Positions 51,283-59,812 of a DNA stretch of 64,000 nucleotides are shown here, one piece after another. The stretch is from Pseudonocardia alni (GTDB lineage: Bacteria; Actinomycetota; Actinomycetes; Mycobacteriales; Pseudonocardiaceae): positions 4,836,001 to 4,900,000 of the forward strand of contig NZ_PHUJ01000003.1 in assembly GCF_002813375.1 (NCBI RefSeq), in the 5' to 3' direction. Below the pieces are notes generated by a model, which saw only the letters and a program-made list of their open reading frames with translations, ran no database searches and was not told the origin of the DNA. Each line of letters opens with the position of its first letter. The stretch's first letter is position 1. The translations under genes and the position numbers were made by a program.

Positions 51283-52277
51283 CCGGCGGCGCGCACGAGA
51301 CCGTCCCGGGTCCCGGTCCGGTCGACCCGGCCGGGGCAGCGGCAGTGCTGCGCCGGGCCCGTGACGTGCTCGTGGTCGGGCACGTCCGGCCCGACGCGGA
51401 CGCCGCGGGCAGCGCCCTGGCCCTGGCCACGGCGCTGCACCGCGCGGGGATCCCGGTCACCGTGTCGTTCGGCGGGCCGGACCCGGTGCCCGCCGGGCTG
51501 GTCGACACCCTCGACCCCGCCGGGCTGGTCGTCGCCTCGGTGGACGCGCCGCGCGCGCCGGACCTGCTGGTCTGTTGCGACATCTCGTCGTCCCCCCGGC
51601 TGGGGGACCTGGAGCCGGTGCTGGACACGTCCGGGTCGTCGCTGGCGGTGGACCACCACGCGTCGTTCGTGGCGTTCGCGGACCGGTACCTCGTCGACCC
51701 GGGCGCCCCGGCGACGGTGACTCTCGTCCGGGCGGTGCTCGCCGAGCTGGGCGTCCCGCTGGACGCGGTCCTCGCCCGGTCCCTGTTCGCGGGGCTCTAC
51801 ACCGACACCGGCGGTTTCCGGCGTGGTGGTGCGGATGCGCTCCGGCTGGGCGCCGAGCTCGTCGACGCCGGTGTCGAGCCCGCTCCGCTGCTGCGGGACA
51901 TCGGCGGTCCGGTGCCGTTCGCCTGGCTCGCCGCGCAGGCCACGGTGCTGGCCGGGGCCCACCGGGAGGAGGACGTCGCGGCGGGGGCGGACCTGGTGTG
52001 GGCCGCCGTCGACGTGGCGACCGCGACCCGGTTCCGTGACCGCACGGTCGCCCTGGTCGGGCCGCTGCAGGCCGCGGCCGGGGGCGGGGTGGCGGCGCTG
52101 CTGACCGAGACGGCACCGGGGGAGTGGTCGGTGTCGCTGCGCGGCAACGGGTCCCCGGACCTGTCCCGGGTGGCGACGACGCTCGGCGGCGGCGGGCACA
52201 CCGGTGCCGCCGGGTTCGAGCGCTCCGGTACCCGCGACGAGCTCCTGGAGCTGCTCCGGGCGGAGCTGGCCCGCTGA
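51279..52277 (+). CDS. DHH-family phosphoesterase, NrnA-type oligoribonuclease/pAp phosphatase
   Basis: Degrades short oligonucleotides and in many bacteria converts pAp to AMP. The 332-residue protein has the metal-binding DHH motifs VVGHVRPDADAAGS, CCDISSS and VDHHASF, and the DHHA1 end with TTLGGGGHTGAAGFE. The first motif reads HVRPDADAAGS rather than the common HxxPDGDAIGS, a minor change. The GTG start overlaps the rbfA stop. The rbfA-DHH-dinF order matches Rv2838c-Rv2836c in M. tuberculosis, except for an inserted methyltransferase here. Confidence 0.9.
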   Translation: MTGGAHETVPGPGPVDPAGAAAVLRRARDVLVVGHVRPDADAAGSALALATALHRAGIPVTVSFGGPDPVPAGLVDTLDPAGLVVASVDAPRAPDLLVCCDISSSPRLGDLEPVLDTSGSSLAVDHHASFVAFADRYLVDPGAPATVTLVRAVLAELGVPLDAVLARSLFAGLYTDTGGFRRGGADALRLGAELVDAGVEPAPLLRDIGGPVPFAWLAAQATVLAGAHREEDVAAGADLVWAAVDVATATRFRDRTVALVGPLQAAAGGGVAALLTETAPGEWSVSLRGNGSPDLSRVATTLGGGGHTGAAGFERSGTRDELLELLRAELAR

Positions 52278-52406
52278 GCACGTGCCCGGTTGATCGGGTT
52301 CATCCGGGGTACATCGCCGCGACACCACGATCGGATGGACCTCGGGGCGGTCCGGTGTCGCAGCACCGGGGCACGTAGCGTGTCCCGCGAGACCAGGAGG
52401 TGAGCG

Positions 52407-53048
52407 GTGCGATCCGAGCCCGCTGCGGCCCGCGGGGGCGACGACAGTCACGGCAACGAGCCCAGCGGGTGGCCGGAGTTCCTCCGGGCCTGGCTGCGCA
52501 ACCCGGCCCAGGTGGGTGCGGTATGGCCGAGCTCGCCGCGGCTGTCGGCGAAGCTGGCCCGTATCGCGCCGGGTCACGGCGCGCCGGTCGTCGTGGAGCT
52601 GGGGCCGGGTACCGGGGCGGTGACCGCGCAGGTCGCGCGCCGGCTGTCCCCGGAGGGGCGGCACCTGGCCGTCGAGCTGGACCCGCGGATGGCGGACTAC
52701 CTGCGCAGCCGGCACCCGGGCGTCGAGGTCGTGAACGGCGACGCCCGCAAGCTGGGGGCGCTGCTCGCCGAGCGCGACATCACCTCGGTCGACGCGGTGA
52801 TCTCCGGGCTGCCCTGGTCGCTGTTCGACCGGACGATGCAGCAGGAGATCCTCGACCAGGTCGTCGGGGCGGTGGGGGAGACCGGTGCGTTCGCGACGTT
52901 CGCCTACTCCCACACCCTGCCGATGCCCTCGGCGCGGCGGTTCAAGGCGGCCCTGCACGACACGTTCGACGAGGTCGTGATGACCCGAACGGTGTGGCGC
53001 AACCTGCCGCCCGCGTTCTGCTTCCTCTGCCGTCGTCCCCGTCGGTGA
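52407..53048 (+). CDS. Class I SAM-dependent methyltransferase (phospholipid N-methyltransferase-like)
   Basis: A 213-residue protein resembling PmtA/KsgA-type methyltransferases. FLRAWLRNPAQVGAVWPSSPRLSAKLAR is an N-terminal amphipathic region common in phospholipid N-methyltransferases. VVVELGPGTGAVTAQVARRL is the SAM-binding motif I, and the DAVISGLPWSLF segment is the motif IV equivalent (xxPW). The target could be a lipid or an rRNA base. The GTG at 52407 has AGGAGG six bases upstream. Its stop overlaps the MATE gene start, so they are coupled. Confidence 0.8.
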   Translation: MRSEPAAARGGDDSHGNEPSGWPEFLRAWLRNPAQVGAVWPSSPRLSAKLARIAPGHGAPVVVELGPGTGAVTAQVARRLSPEGRHLAVELDPRMADYLRSRHPGVEVVNGDARKLGALLAERDITSVDAVISGLPWSLFDRTMQQEILDQVVGAVGETGAFATFAYSHTLPMPSARRFKAALHDTFDEVVMTRTVWRNLPPAFCFLCRRPRR

Positions 53049-54430
53049 CCCGGCCCGCCCCCATCGCGGGCGGGCCCCGTGACATCCTCCGGCTCGCCCT
53101 GCCCGCGCTCCCGGTGCTGGCGGCCGAGCCGCTGTTCCTGCTGGTCGACACGGCCGTCGTCGGACGGCTGGGTGGGCTGCCGCTGGCCTCGCTCGCCGTC
53201 GCGGCGGTGCTGTTCGCGCAGGTCACGACCCAGCTGACGTTCCTGTCCTACGGGACGACGGCGCGCGCGGCCCGGTTCTACGGTGCCGGGCGCCGGTCGG
53301 CCGCGGTGGCGGAGGGTGTGCAGGCGACCTGGCTGGCGCTGGGCGTCGGGCTGCTGGTCGTCGTGCTCGGACAGCTCGCCGCGGCACCGCTGGCGGGGCT
53401 GCTCGCCGGGGACCCGGTGATCGCCGAGGGCGCGGTGTCGTGGCTGCGGATCGCGCTGTTCGGCGCCCCGCTGGTCCTGGTGACGCTGGCCGGCAACGGC
53501 TGGATGCGCGGGGTGCAGGACACCCGTCGCCCGATGTGGATCGTGATCGGCGGCAACCTGCTGTCCGCGCTGCTCTGTCCGCTGCTGGTGCACGGGGCGG
53601 GGGACTGGGCGGGCTGGGGGCTGGAGGGCTCGGCGATCGCCAACGTCGCGGGGCAGGCCGTCGCGGCGTCGCTGTTCCTGCGGGCGCTGGTCGTCGAACG
53701 CCGGCGCGCGCCCGCCGGTGACCCGGTCCGCTTCGCCCCGGACGCCGCGGTGCTCCGTTCGCAGGCGACGATGGGCCGTGACCTGATCGTGCGGTCGCTG
53801 GGGTTCCAGGCCTGCTTCCTGTCCGCGACGGCGGTCGCCGCCCGGTTCGGGTCCGAGTCCGTCGCCGCGCACCAGATCGTGCTGCAGCTGTGGGTGTTCC
53901 AGTCCCTCGTGCTCGACGCGGTCGCGATCGCGGCGCAGTCGCTGGTCGGGGCCGCCCTGGGTGGCGCGGACGGCGGACACGGTGCGGACGGCGACCGTGC
54001 GGACACCGGACCGGCGCGGTCGCTCGCCGCCCGGGTCACCCGCTACGGCCTCGTGCTCGGCTGCGGGTTCGGCGTGCTGTTCGCCGCGCTCTACCCCGTC
54101 CTGCCGCCGGTGTTCACCCGCGACGCGGCGGTCCTCGCGGCGATCCCCGCGGCGTGGTGGTTCTTCACCGCGCTGCAGCCGATCGCCGGGGTGGTGTTCG
54201 CCCTGGACGGCGTGCTGCTCGGCGCCGGTGACGCGGCCTTCCTGCGCACCACGACGCTGCTCGCCGCGCTCGGCGGGTTCCTGCCGATGATCTGGCTGTC
54301 GCTGCTGTTCGGGTGGGGGCTGGCCGGGATCTGGACCGGGCTCGCCGCATTCATGGTGGTGCGCCTGGTCGCGGTGGGGCTGCGGGCGCGGTCGGGGCGC
54401 TGGGCGGTCCCGGGGGAGGTCCGGGCCTGA
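53045..54430 (+). CDS. dinF: MATE-family efflux transporter, DinF-like
   Basis: Sodium- or proton-driven multidrug exporter of 461 residues with twelve hydrophobic segments in two bundles. FLLVDTAVVGRLGGLPLASLAVA near the N terminus, GNGWMRGVQDTRRPM before the middle, and VAAHQIVLQLWVFQSLVLDAVAIAAQSLVGAALGG in the second half are MATE/DinF hallmarks. A hydrophilic Gly/Asp loop (about residues 305-320) is a local insertion. GTGA overlap with the methyltransferase gene. Located after rbfA-DHH as in mycobacteria. Confidence 0.9.
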   Translation: MTRPAPIAGGPRDILRLALPALPVLAAEPLFLLVDTAVVGRLGGLPLASLAVAAVLFAQVTTQLTFLSYGTTARAARFYGAGRRSAAVAEGVQATWLALGVGLLVVVLGQLAAAPLAGLLAGDPVIAEGAVSWLRIALFGAPLVLVTLAGNGWMRGVQDTRRPMWIVIGGNLLSALLCPLLVHGAGDWAGWGLEGSAIANVAGQAVAASLFLRALVVERRRAPAGDPVRFAPDAAVLRSQATMGRDLIVRSLGFQACFLSATAVAARFGSESVAAHQIVLQLWVFQSLVLDAVAIAAQSLVGAALGGADGGHGADGDRADTGPARSLAARVTRYGLVLGCGFGVLFAALYPVLPPVFTRDAAVLAAIPAAWWFFTALQPIAGVVFALDGVLLGAGDAAFLRTTTLLAALGGFLPMIWLSLLFGWGLAGIWTGLAAFMVVRLVAVGLRARSGRWAVPGEVRA

Positions 54431-54686
54431 CCGACCGACCCGCTGCGCCCCTCGATGTGGCCCTCCCAGAGCTGCGGGTCCCGGCGCGGCGACGGGGCCC
54501 GCTTGCCGCGGTGCGTGGAGCGACCCGTCGACGGAGTCCGGGCGGCCGAGTGGCACACCAGGCACCCGGTGGCGGGGCCCGGAGGTTCACCACGTACCGC
54601 TCGGCGCCTCCGGGACGGGGCACCGGGCGGATGTGCCGCGCCGCGGTCGCGTTCGCAGCGGGCCGGGATCCGTTGGCGGCAGGTGT
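54431..54686. other. Gap between convergent dinF and sensor-kinase genes
   Basis: 256 bp without a recognised gene. Frames on the minus strand give Arg/Pro-rich sequences with no family resemblance. No terminator with a clear long stem was found, although the region is GC-rich. Confidence 0.4.
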
Positions 54687-56471
54687 TCAGTTCCGGCCGG
54701 TGGCCGAGCTCTCCGACCGGTGGCCCGGATCGTCCGGCCGATACACCCGGGCGTCCGGCCGGTGTACCGGGGCGCCGGAGTCCTCCGGCGGTCCGGTGTC
54801 CCCGGGGGCCGGGAGCGGCAGCCGCACGGTGAACACGGCGCCGCTGCCGTCGTCGCGGGTACCGACCGTCACCGACCCGCCGAGGCGGCGGGCGATCCGG
54901 TCGACCAGGGCCAGCCCGATGCCGCGGGGGCGGCCGCCGCGCGTGGCCCGGGTGCTGAACCCGAAGGTGAACAGCTCGCGGGCGGTGTCCTCGGGCACGC
55001 CGGGACCGCTGTCGGCGACCTCCAGCCGCAGCTCGCGGCCGTCCGGAGGGGTGCTCAGCGCGACCGCGACCGACCGCTCCCCGGTGCGCCCGGCGACCAC
55101 CTCGATCGCGTTGTCGACGAGGTTCCCGGCCAGCGAGACCAGGTCGTCCGCGGCGAACGGCAGCCGCAGGTCCGGCAGGACGTCGGGGTCGCAGGTGTCG
55201 GTGACGGTCAGGGTGACGTCCTGCTCGGCGGCCTGCCACGCCTTGTCCGCGAGCAGCGCGGCGAGGACCGGGTCGTAGACCGCGGCCACGACCTGCGCGG
55301 CGGGGCCGCGGGTGCGGTCGAGCGCGGCGGTCCCGGCCTTCGCGGCGTCGGCGGTGTCGCCGAGCTCGATCAGGGTCAGGACGGTCTGCATCCGGTTGCC
55401 GAACTCGTGTGCCTGGCCCGACAGCGCGGCGACGGTGTCGCGGGCCTCGTCGCGCTCGCGCAGCACCCCGGCCAGCTCGGTGCGGTCGCGCAGCGTGAAC
55501 ACCCGCGTCCCCGGGCCCGCGGCCGGCCCGGCGTGCCTGCTGTTGACCAGCAGCACCCGCTCCCCGGCCAGGGCGGCCCGGTCGCGCAGGTCCGAGCGCA
55601 GCCCGCCCGTGAGCACGGCGGCGACGGCGGGGTCCATGCCGAGGCCTGCGAGCGGCCGCCCCGGTACGGCGGGGTCGTCGGGGGAGTCGTGGCCGGGCAG
55701 GCCGAGCAGCCGCCGGGCCTCGGCGTTGACGACGACGAGCCGCCCGTCGCCGTCGACGACCAGCAGCCCCTCGCCGACGGCGTGCAGCACCGCCTCGTGG
55801 TGGGTGTAGGCGGCGGTGATGTCCTCGGGCTCCAGCCCCAGGGTCTGGCGGCGCAGCCGCCGGGCCAGCAGCACCGCCAGCCCCGAGCCGACGAGCACCG
55901 CCGCCGCGGCGGCCGCGATGATCCCGGGCAGCGAGCGCAGGGCGAGGTCGCTGATCCGGGTCTGCAGCACGCCGACGGACACGACGGCGGCGATCCGGCC
56001 GTCGACCAGGACCGGGGTGACGGTGCGGACCGAGGGCCCGAGGGTGCCGGTGTAGACCTCGGTCGAGGTCCGCCCGGCCAGCGCGGGGGCGATGTTGCCC
56101 TGGTAGGGCAGCCCGATCTCGTCGGGGTTGTAGTGGCTGTAGCGGATGCCCTGCGGGGACATCACGACGATGAAGCCGGTGGTGGTGGCCCGCCGGACCC
56201 GCTCGGCGATGGGCTGGAGGCGGGCGGAGAGGGCGGCGAGACCGCCGCCGTCGCGGACGGCGTCGACGACCTCGGGGTCCGAGGCGAGCGACAGCGCGAT
56301 CCCGGTGGTGAGCCGGCCCGCGGCGTCGTGCTCCAGGCGGCTCGCCCCGTAGCCGCCGAGCGCGGCGAGCCCGCCGACGGTCAGCAGCACGGTGACGACC
56401 TGCAGCAGGAACAGCCGCCGCACCAGCCGCGAGCGGCGCAGCGGCGGGGAGGAACGGAGCGGCCGGCGCAC
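54687..56471 (-). CDS. CitA/DcuS-type sensor histidine kinase
   Basis: Membrane kinase of 594 residues. The first membrane helix (about 20-40) is followed by an extracytoplasmic PAS-like sensor (45-170) containing GIRYSHYNPDEIG, the family segment involved in carboxylate recognition. A second helix (182-203) and a cytoplasmic PAS with GLEPEDITAAYTHHEAVLHAVGEGLLVVD follow. The phospho-acceptor is H355 in SGQAHEFGNRM, and the N box NLVDNAIEVV and G boxes DSGPGVP and GIGLALV are present. The last 40 residues are disordered. The start is GTG at 56471. It follows dctA by 121 bp on the same strand, so C4-dicarboxylates or citrate are likely ligands. Confidence 0.9.
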   Translation of the reverse strand: MRRPLRSSPPLRRSRLVRRLFLLQVVTVLLTVGGLAALGGYGASRLEHDAAGRLTTGIALSLASDPEVVDAVRDGGGLAALSARLQPIAERVRRATTTGFIVVMSPQGIRYSHYNPDEIGLPYQGNIAPALAGRTSTEVYTGTLGPSVRTVTPVLVDGRIAAVVSVGVLQTRISDLALRSLPGIIAAAAAAVLVGSGLAVLLARRLRRQTLGLEPEDITAAYTHHEAVLHAVGEGLLVVDGDGRLVVVNAEARRLLGLPGHDSPDDPAVPGRPLAGLGMDPAVAAVLTGGLRSDLRDRAALAGERVLLVNSRHAGPAAGPGTRVFTLRDRTELAGVLRERDEARDTVAALSGQAHEFGNRMQTVLTLIELGDTADAAKAGTAALDRTRGPAAQVVAAVYDPVLAALLADKAWQAAEQDVTLTVTDTCDPDVLPDLRLPFAADDLVSLAGNLVDNAIEVVAGRTGERSVAVALSTPPDGRELRLEVADSGPGVPEDTARELFTFGFSTRATRGGRPRGIGLALVDRIARRLGGSVTVGTRDDGSGAVFTVRLPLPAPGDTGPPEDSGAPVHRPDARVYRPDDPGHRSESSATGRN

Positions 56472-56592
56472 GGGCCCAGCCTGCCACCGCGGGGGCGGCA
56501 GTGGGACCCGTGCACCGGCCGGGACGTCGACACCCCCGCGGGCCTCGGGGCTCCGCGGGGGTGCGACGGTCATGGGAGGAGGACGTGTCCGG

Positions 56593-58065
56593 TCAGGAGC
56601 CCGCGCCGACCTTCTCGCGACGGGACTCGTCGGCGTCCGGCTTCGCGGCGCCGTCGGCGGCCTCGTCGATCTCGGCGTCCGCGGCCCCGCCACCGTGCGC
56701 GGCCTCCATGTCGGCCTCGACCAGCGTCGGGTCGTCGAGCACCGCGGCGAGCCGCTCACGGTCGAGCTCGCCGTTCCAGCGGGCGACGACCAGGGTGGCG
56801 ACGACGTTGCCGATCGCGTTGGTCAGTGCGCGGCCCTCGGACATCATGCGGTCGATGCCGACGATCAGCGCGAGGCCGACGACGATGGCCTCGGGGGTGA
56901 AGAACTCCCCGCCGAAGGCCTGCAGCGACGCGGCCAGGGTGACCAGCCCGGCGCCGGTGACACCGGCGGCGCCCTTCGAGGTCAGCACCATGAGCACGGC
57001 CAGCGCGATCTGCGCGCCGATCGGCAGGACCTCGCCCCCGGCCTGGATGATGAACAGCGCACCCAGGGTCAGGTAGATGCAGGTGCCGTCGAGGTTGAAC
57101 GAGTAGCCGGTCGGGATGACCATGCCGACGGTCTGCTTCGACGCACCGGCGGACTGGAGCTTGGTGAGGAAGCGGGGGAGCACCGACTCCGACGACGAGG
57201 TGCCGACGATGATCAGCAGCTCGTCCTTGATCAGCCGGATGACCTTGAAGACGTTGAACCCGGCGGCCCAGGAGACCGCGCCGAGGACGACGACCACGAA
57301 CACCGCGCATGTGCCCCAGAACACGGCCATCAGCTTGAGCAGGTTGACCAGCGACCCGCCGCCCATCTGGCCGACGGTGTAGGCCATGCCGCCGAACGCG
57401 GCGACCGGCGCGGCCCACATGATGATCTTGATGATGCCGAAGATGACCTGGGCGATGCCCTCGATGCCGCCGACCAGGCGGCTGCGCAGGGCCGGGTTCA
57501 GCGAGGAGATGGCGCAGGCCGACAGGATCGCCAGCACCAGGACCTGCAGCACCGAGTTCTCGACGAACGGGCCGAAGAAGCTGTGCGGGAGCAGCGAGTC
57601 CTGGATGAACGGGATGACACCCGACTCCTGGCTGCCGGTCGCGGCCTGGTCGGTGGCCTTCGCGAGGTCGGACGCGCTCGGCTGGCCGGTGAATCCGGCG
57701 CCCGGCTGGAACACGTTGCCCGCGATGAGCCCCATCGTCAGCGCGATGACGGTCATGACCAGGAAGTAGCCCAGCGCCCGGGCGGCGAGACCGCCGGCGC
57801 GGGCCAGGTTGCCCAGCGAGGCGATGCCGACGACCACGGTGCAGAAGATGACCGGGCCGATGATGACCTTGATCATCTGGACGAACGTGTCGGCCAGCCA
57901 CTTGGTCTCCTTGGCGAACCCGGGGGCGAGGAAGCCCACCAGGATCCCGGAGACGATGCCGACGATGACCCAGAACCAGAGCTGGGTGTAGACCTTCTTC
58001 TTGGTCCGGGTGGGGGTGGTGGACCCCGTCCCGGACGAGCCGTCTGCGTTGGCGACCTCGGCCAT
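56593..58065 (-). CDS. dctA: C4-dicarboxylate/cation symporter, DctA family
   Basis: Sodium- or proton-coupled uptake of succinate, fumarate or malate (DAACS family). The 490 residues have about eight membrane segments. Substrate-binding hairpins and motifs are visible: GTSSSESVLPRFLTKL (the SSSE hairpin), TVGMVIPTGYSFNLDGTCIYLTLGALF, LTSKGAAGVTGAG, and VGIDRMMSEGRALTNAIGNVVATLVVA. The C-terminal ~60 residues are an acidic Ala/Asp/Glu tail. The ATG is at 58065. It is divergent from an OmpR-type regulator, with 11-bp-spaced direct repeats between them, and followed by the CitA-type kinase. Confidence 0.92.
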   Translation of the reverse strand: MAEVANADGSSGTGSTTPTRTKKKVYTQLWFWVIVGIVSGILVGFLAPGFAKETKWLADTFVQMIKVIIGPVIFCTVVVGIASLGNLARAGGLAARALGYFLVMTVIALTMGLIAGNVFQPGAGFTGQPSASDLAKATDQAATGSQESGVIPFIQDSLLPHSFFGPFVENSVLQVLVLAILSACAISSLNPALRSRLVGGIEGIAQVIFGIIKIIMWAAPVAAFGGMAYTVGQMGGGSLVNLLKLMAVFWGTCAVFVVVVLGAVSWAAGFNVFKVIRLIKDELLIIVGTSSSESVLPRFLTKLQSAGASKQTVGMVIPTGYSFNLDGTCIYLTLGALFIIQAGGEVLPIGAQIALAVLMVLTSKGAAGVTGAGLVTLAASLQAFGGEFFTPEAIVVGLALIVGIDRMMSEGRALTNAIGNVVATLVVARWNGELDRERLAAVLDDPTLVEADMEAAHGGGAADAEIDEAADGAAKPDADESRREKVGAGS

Positions 58066-58143
58066 GTCCGTCCTCCTCGACGTGTGCGGTGGGGAAACGA
58101 TGGGGCCGGGGTGTCTCGCGGGGCAACCGCGGGGGCACCGGGC

Positions 58144-58162
58144 TTGAGGAAGCTTTGAGGAA
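58144..58162. promoter_or_regulatory. Direct repeats TTGAGGAA with 11-bp period (OmpR/PhoB-type box)
   Basis: TTGAGGAA occurs at 58144-58151 and 58155-58162, exactly 11 bp apart, in the 116-bp gap between the divergent dctA and response-regulator genes. OmpR/PhoB proteins bind head-to-tail as dimers to direct repeats with this period. It lies 20 bp before the regulator start and about 80 bp before dctA, so it could control both. Confidence 0.6.
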
Positions 58163-58181
58163 ACGTGGCTAGGGTGTGCGC

Positions 58182-58841
58182 GTGCGGGTGCTGCTGGTCG
58201 AGGACGACGCGATCCTCGGCGACGCGTTGCGCCGCAGCCTCGTCCGCGAGGGCTACCCGACCGACCTCGTGACCAGCGGGTCCGCGGCCATCGCGGCCGT
58301 CGCCGAGCGGGAGCCCGACGTGGTGCTGCTCGACATGGGCCTGCCCGACCGCGACGGCATCGGCGTCTGCCGGGAGATCCGGGAGCGGTCCCGGGTGCCG
58401 ATCCTGGCCATCACCGGCCGCGGCGACGTCGCGGCGCGGGTGCAGGGCCTGCGCTCGGGCGCGGACGACTACCTGGTCAAGCCGGTCTCGACCGAGGAGC
58501 TCGTCGCCCGGATCGAGGCCGTCCTGCGTCGTGCCACCGGCGCGGCGGTGGCCGCGACGGTGAGCGTCGGCGACGTCGTCGTCGACCTCGACCGGCGCGC
58601 GGTGACCGCGGGCGGCGCCGAGGTCGCGCTGACCCGCAAGGAGTTCGACCTGCTCGCCGCGCTCGCCCGCCGCGAGGGTGCGGTGCTGCCGCGTACCGAG
58701 TTGCTGGAGCAGGTGTGGGGGATCGCCGACGCCTCCGCGGCACGCACCCTGGAGGCGCACGTGGCGTCGCTGCGGTCGAAGCTGGGCACCCGCGACGTCG
58801 TGGTGACGGTCCGTGGAGTCGGGTACCGGCTGGCGCGTTAG
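58182..58841 (+). CDS. OmpR/PhoB-family response regulator
   Basis: A 219-residue regulator. The receiver domain has the acidic pocket E7-D8-D9, phospho-accepting D51 (VVLLDMGLPDRDG), Thr in AITGRGD and Lys in YLVKPVST. The C-terminal winged helix (about 125-219) includes ALTRKEFDLLAALARREGAVLPRTELLEQVWG and RTLEAHVASLRSKLG...VRGVGYRLAR. The GTG at 58182 (MRVLLVEDD) fits AGGG seven bases upstream better than the GTG at 58176. It is divergent from dctA and ends 9 bp before truB. The natural partner is probably the nearby CitA-type kinase. Confidence 0.93.
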   Translation: MRVLLVEDDAILGDALRRSLVREGYPTDLVTSGSAAIAAVAEREPDVVLLDMGLPDRDGIGVCREIRERSRVPILAITGRGDVAARVQGLRSGADDYLVKPVSTEELVARIEAVLRRATGAAVAATVSVGDVVVDLDRRAVTAGGAEVALTRKEFDLLAALARREGAVLPRTELLEQVWGIADASAARTLEAHVASLRSKLGTRDVVVTVRGVGYRLAR

Positions 58842-58850
58842 CGTCCCGGC

Positions 58851-59747
58851 GTGCCCGCACGCAACCCGCCCCCGCCGCCCGGACTCGTGATCGTCGACAA
58901 GGACCGGGGCCCGACCAGTCACGACGTCGTCGGGAAGCTCCGCCGGATCATGGGCACCCGCAAGGTCGGCCACGCCGGGACGCTGGACCCGATGGCGACC
59001 GGGGTGCTGGTCGTCGGCATCGAGCGGGCCACCAAGCTGCTCGGGCACCTGTCGCTGGACACGAAGGCCTACACCGCCACCGTGCGCCTCGGGCAGGCCA
59101 CCGACACCGACGACGCCGAGGGCACGCCCGTCGGCGAGCCCGTCCCGGTCGATGCCGACGACGCCGCTCTCCGGGCCGCGACGGCCGCGCTGACGGGCGA
59201 GATCATGCAGGTCCCCAGCGCGGTCTCCGCGGTCAAGATCGACGGGAAGCGCGCCTACCAGCGGGTCCGCGACGGCGAGACCGTCGAGATCCCGGCCCGC
59301 CCGGTCACCGTGTCCGCCTTCGAGCTGCTCGCGGTGCGCCGCGAGGGGCCGTGGTGCGACCTGGACGTCGCCGTCGACTGCTCCTCGGGCACCTACGTCC
59401 GCGCGCTCGCCCGCGACCTCGGCGCCGCGCTGGGCTCCGCCGGCCACCTGACCGCGCTGCGACGCACCCGGGTCGGACCGTTCACCCTGGAGCACGCGCG
59501 CACCGTCGAGCAGCTCGCCGAGGACCCCGGGCTGTCGCTGGACCTCGCCGCGGCCGTCGCGACGGCGTTCCCCCGCGTCGACCTCGACGCCTCCGCCGCC
59601 ACCGACGTGCGGTTCGGCAAGTCGCTGCCCGCGGCCGGGATCGAGGGCACCTACGGCGTGTTCGCCCCGGACGGCGCCGCGCTGGCCCTGATGGCCGATC
59701 GCGGCGCCGCCGCCCGCCCGGTCGTCGTGCTCGCCCCGGCGGGCTGA
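58851..59747 (+). CDS. truB: tRNA pseudouridine(55) synthase TruB
   Basis: Makes pseudouridine 55 in the T-loop of tRNAs. The 298 residues show LVIVDKDRGPTSHDVVGKLR, the catalytic-aspartate motif GHAGTLDPMATGVLVVGIERATKLL, the YTATVRLGQATDTDDAEG segment, SAVKIDGKRAYQRVRDGE and SSGTYVRALARDLG. A short actinobacterial C-terminal domain completes it. The start is GTG 58851. It lies 9 bp after the response-regulator stop and 65 bp before ribF. Confidence 0.95.
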   Translation: MPARNPPPPPGLVIVDKDRGPTSHDVVGKLRRIMGTRKVGHAGTLDPMATGVLVVGIERATKLLGHLSLDTKAYTATVRLGQATDTDDAEGTPVGEPVPVDADDAALRAATAALTGEIMQVPSAVSAVKIDGKRAYQRVRDGETVEIPARPVTVSAFELLAVRREGPWCDLDVAVDCSSGTYVRALARDLGAALGSAGHLTALRRTRVGPFTLEHARTVEQLAEDPGLSLDLAAAVATAFPRVDLDASAATDVRFGKSLPAAGIEGTYGVFAPDGAALALMADRGAAARPVVVLAPAG

Positions 59748-59799
59748 CGGCCGGGCCCGGTCGCGGTCGCCCGCTGTACGGGATCCCACCCGGTTCGCC

Positions 59800-59805
59800 T
59801 AGGCT
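59800..59805 (+). promoter_or_regulatory. Candidate -10 box, leaderless ribF transcript
   Basis: TAGGCT ends seven bases before the GTG of ribF (59813), with no purine-rich ribosome site between. TAGGCT is a good match to actinobacterial -10 elements. Confidence 0.5.
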
Positions 59806-59812
59806 CGCGACC

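Noticed and set aside
54431..54686. Possible small gene on the minus strand (frame containing a GCLVCHSAAR stretch)
   Set aside because: No family, no ribosome site and biased composition; treated as intergenic.
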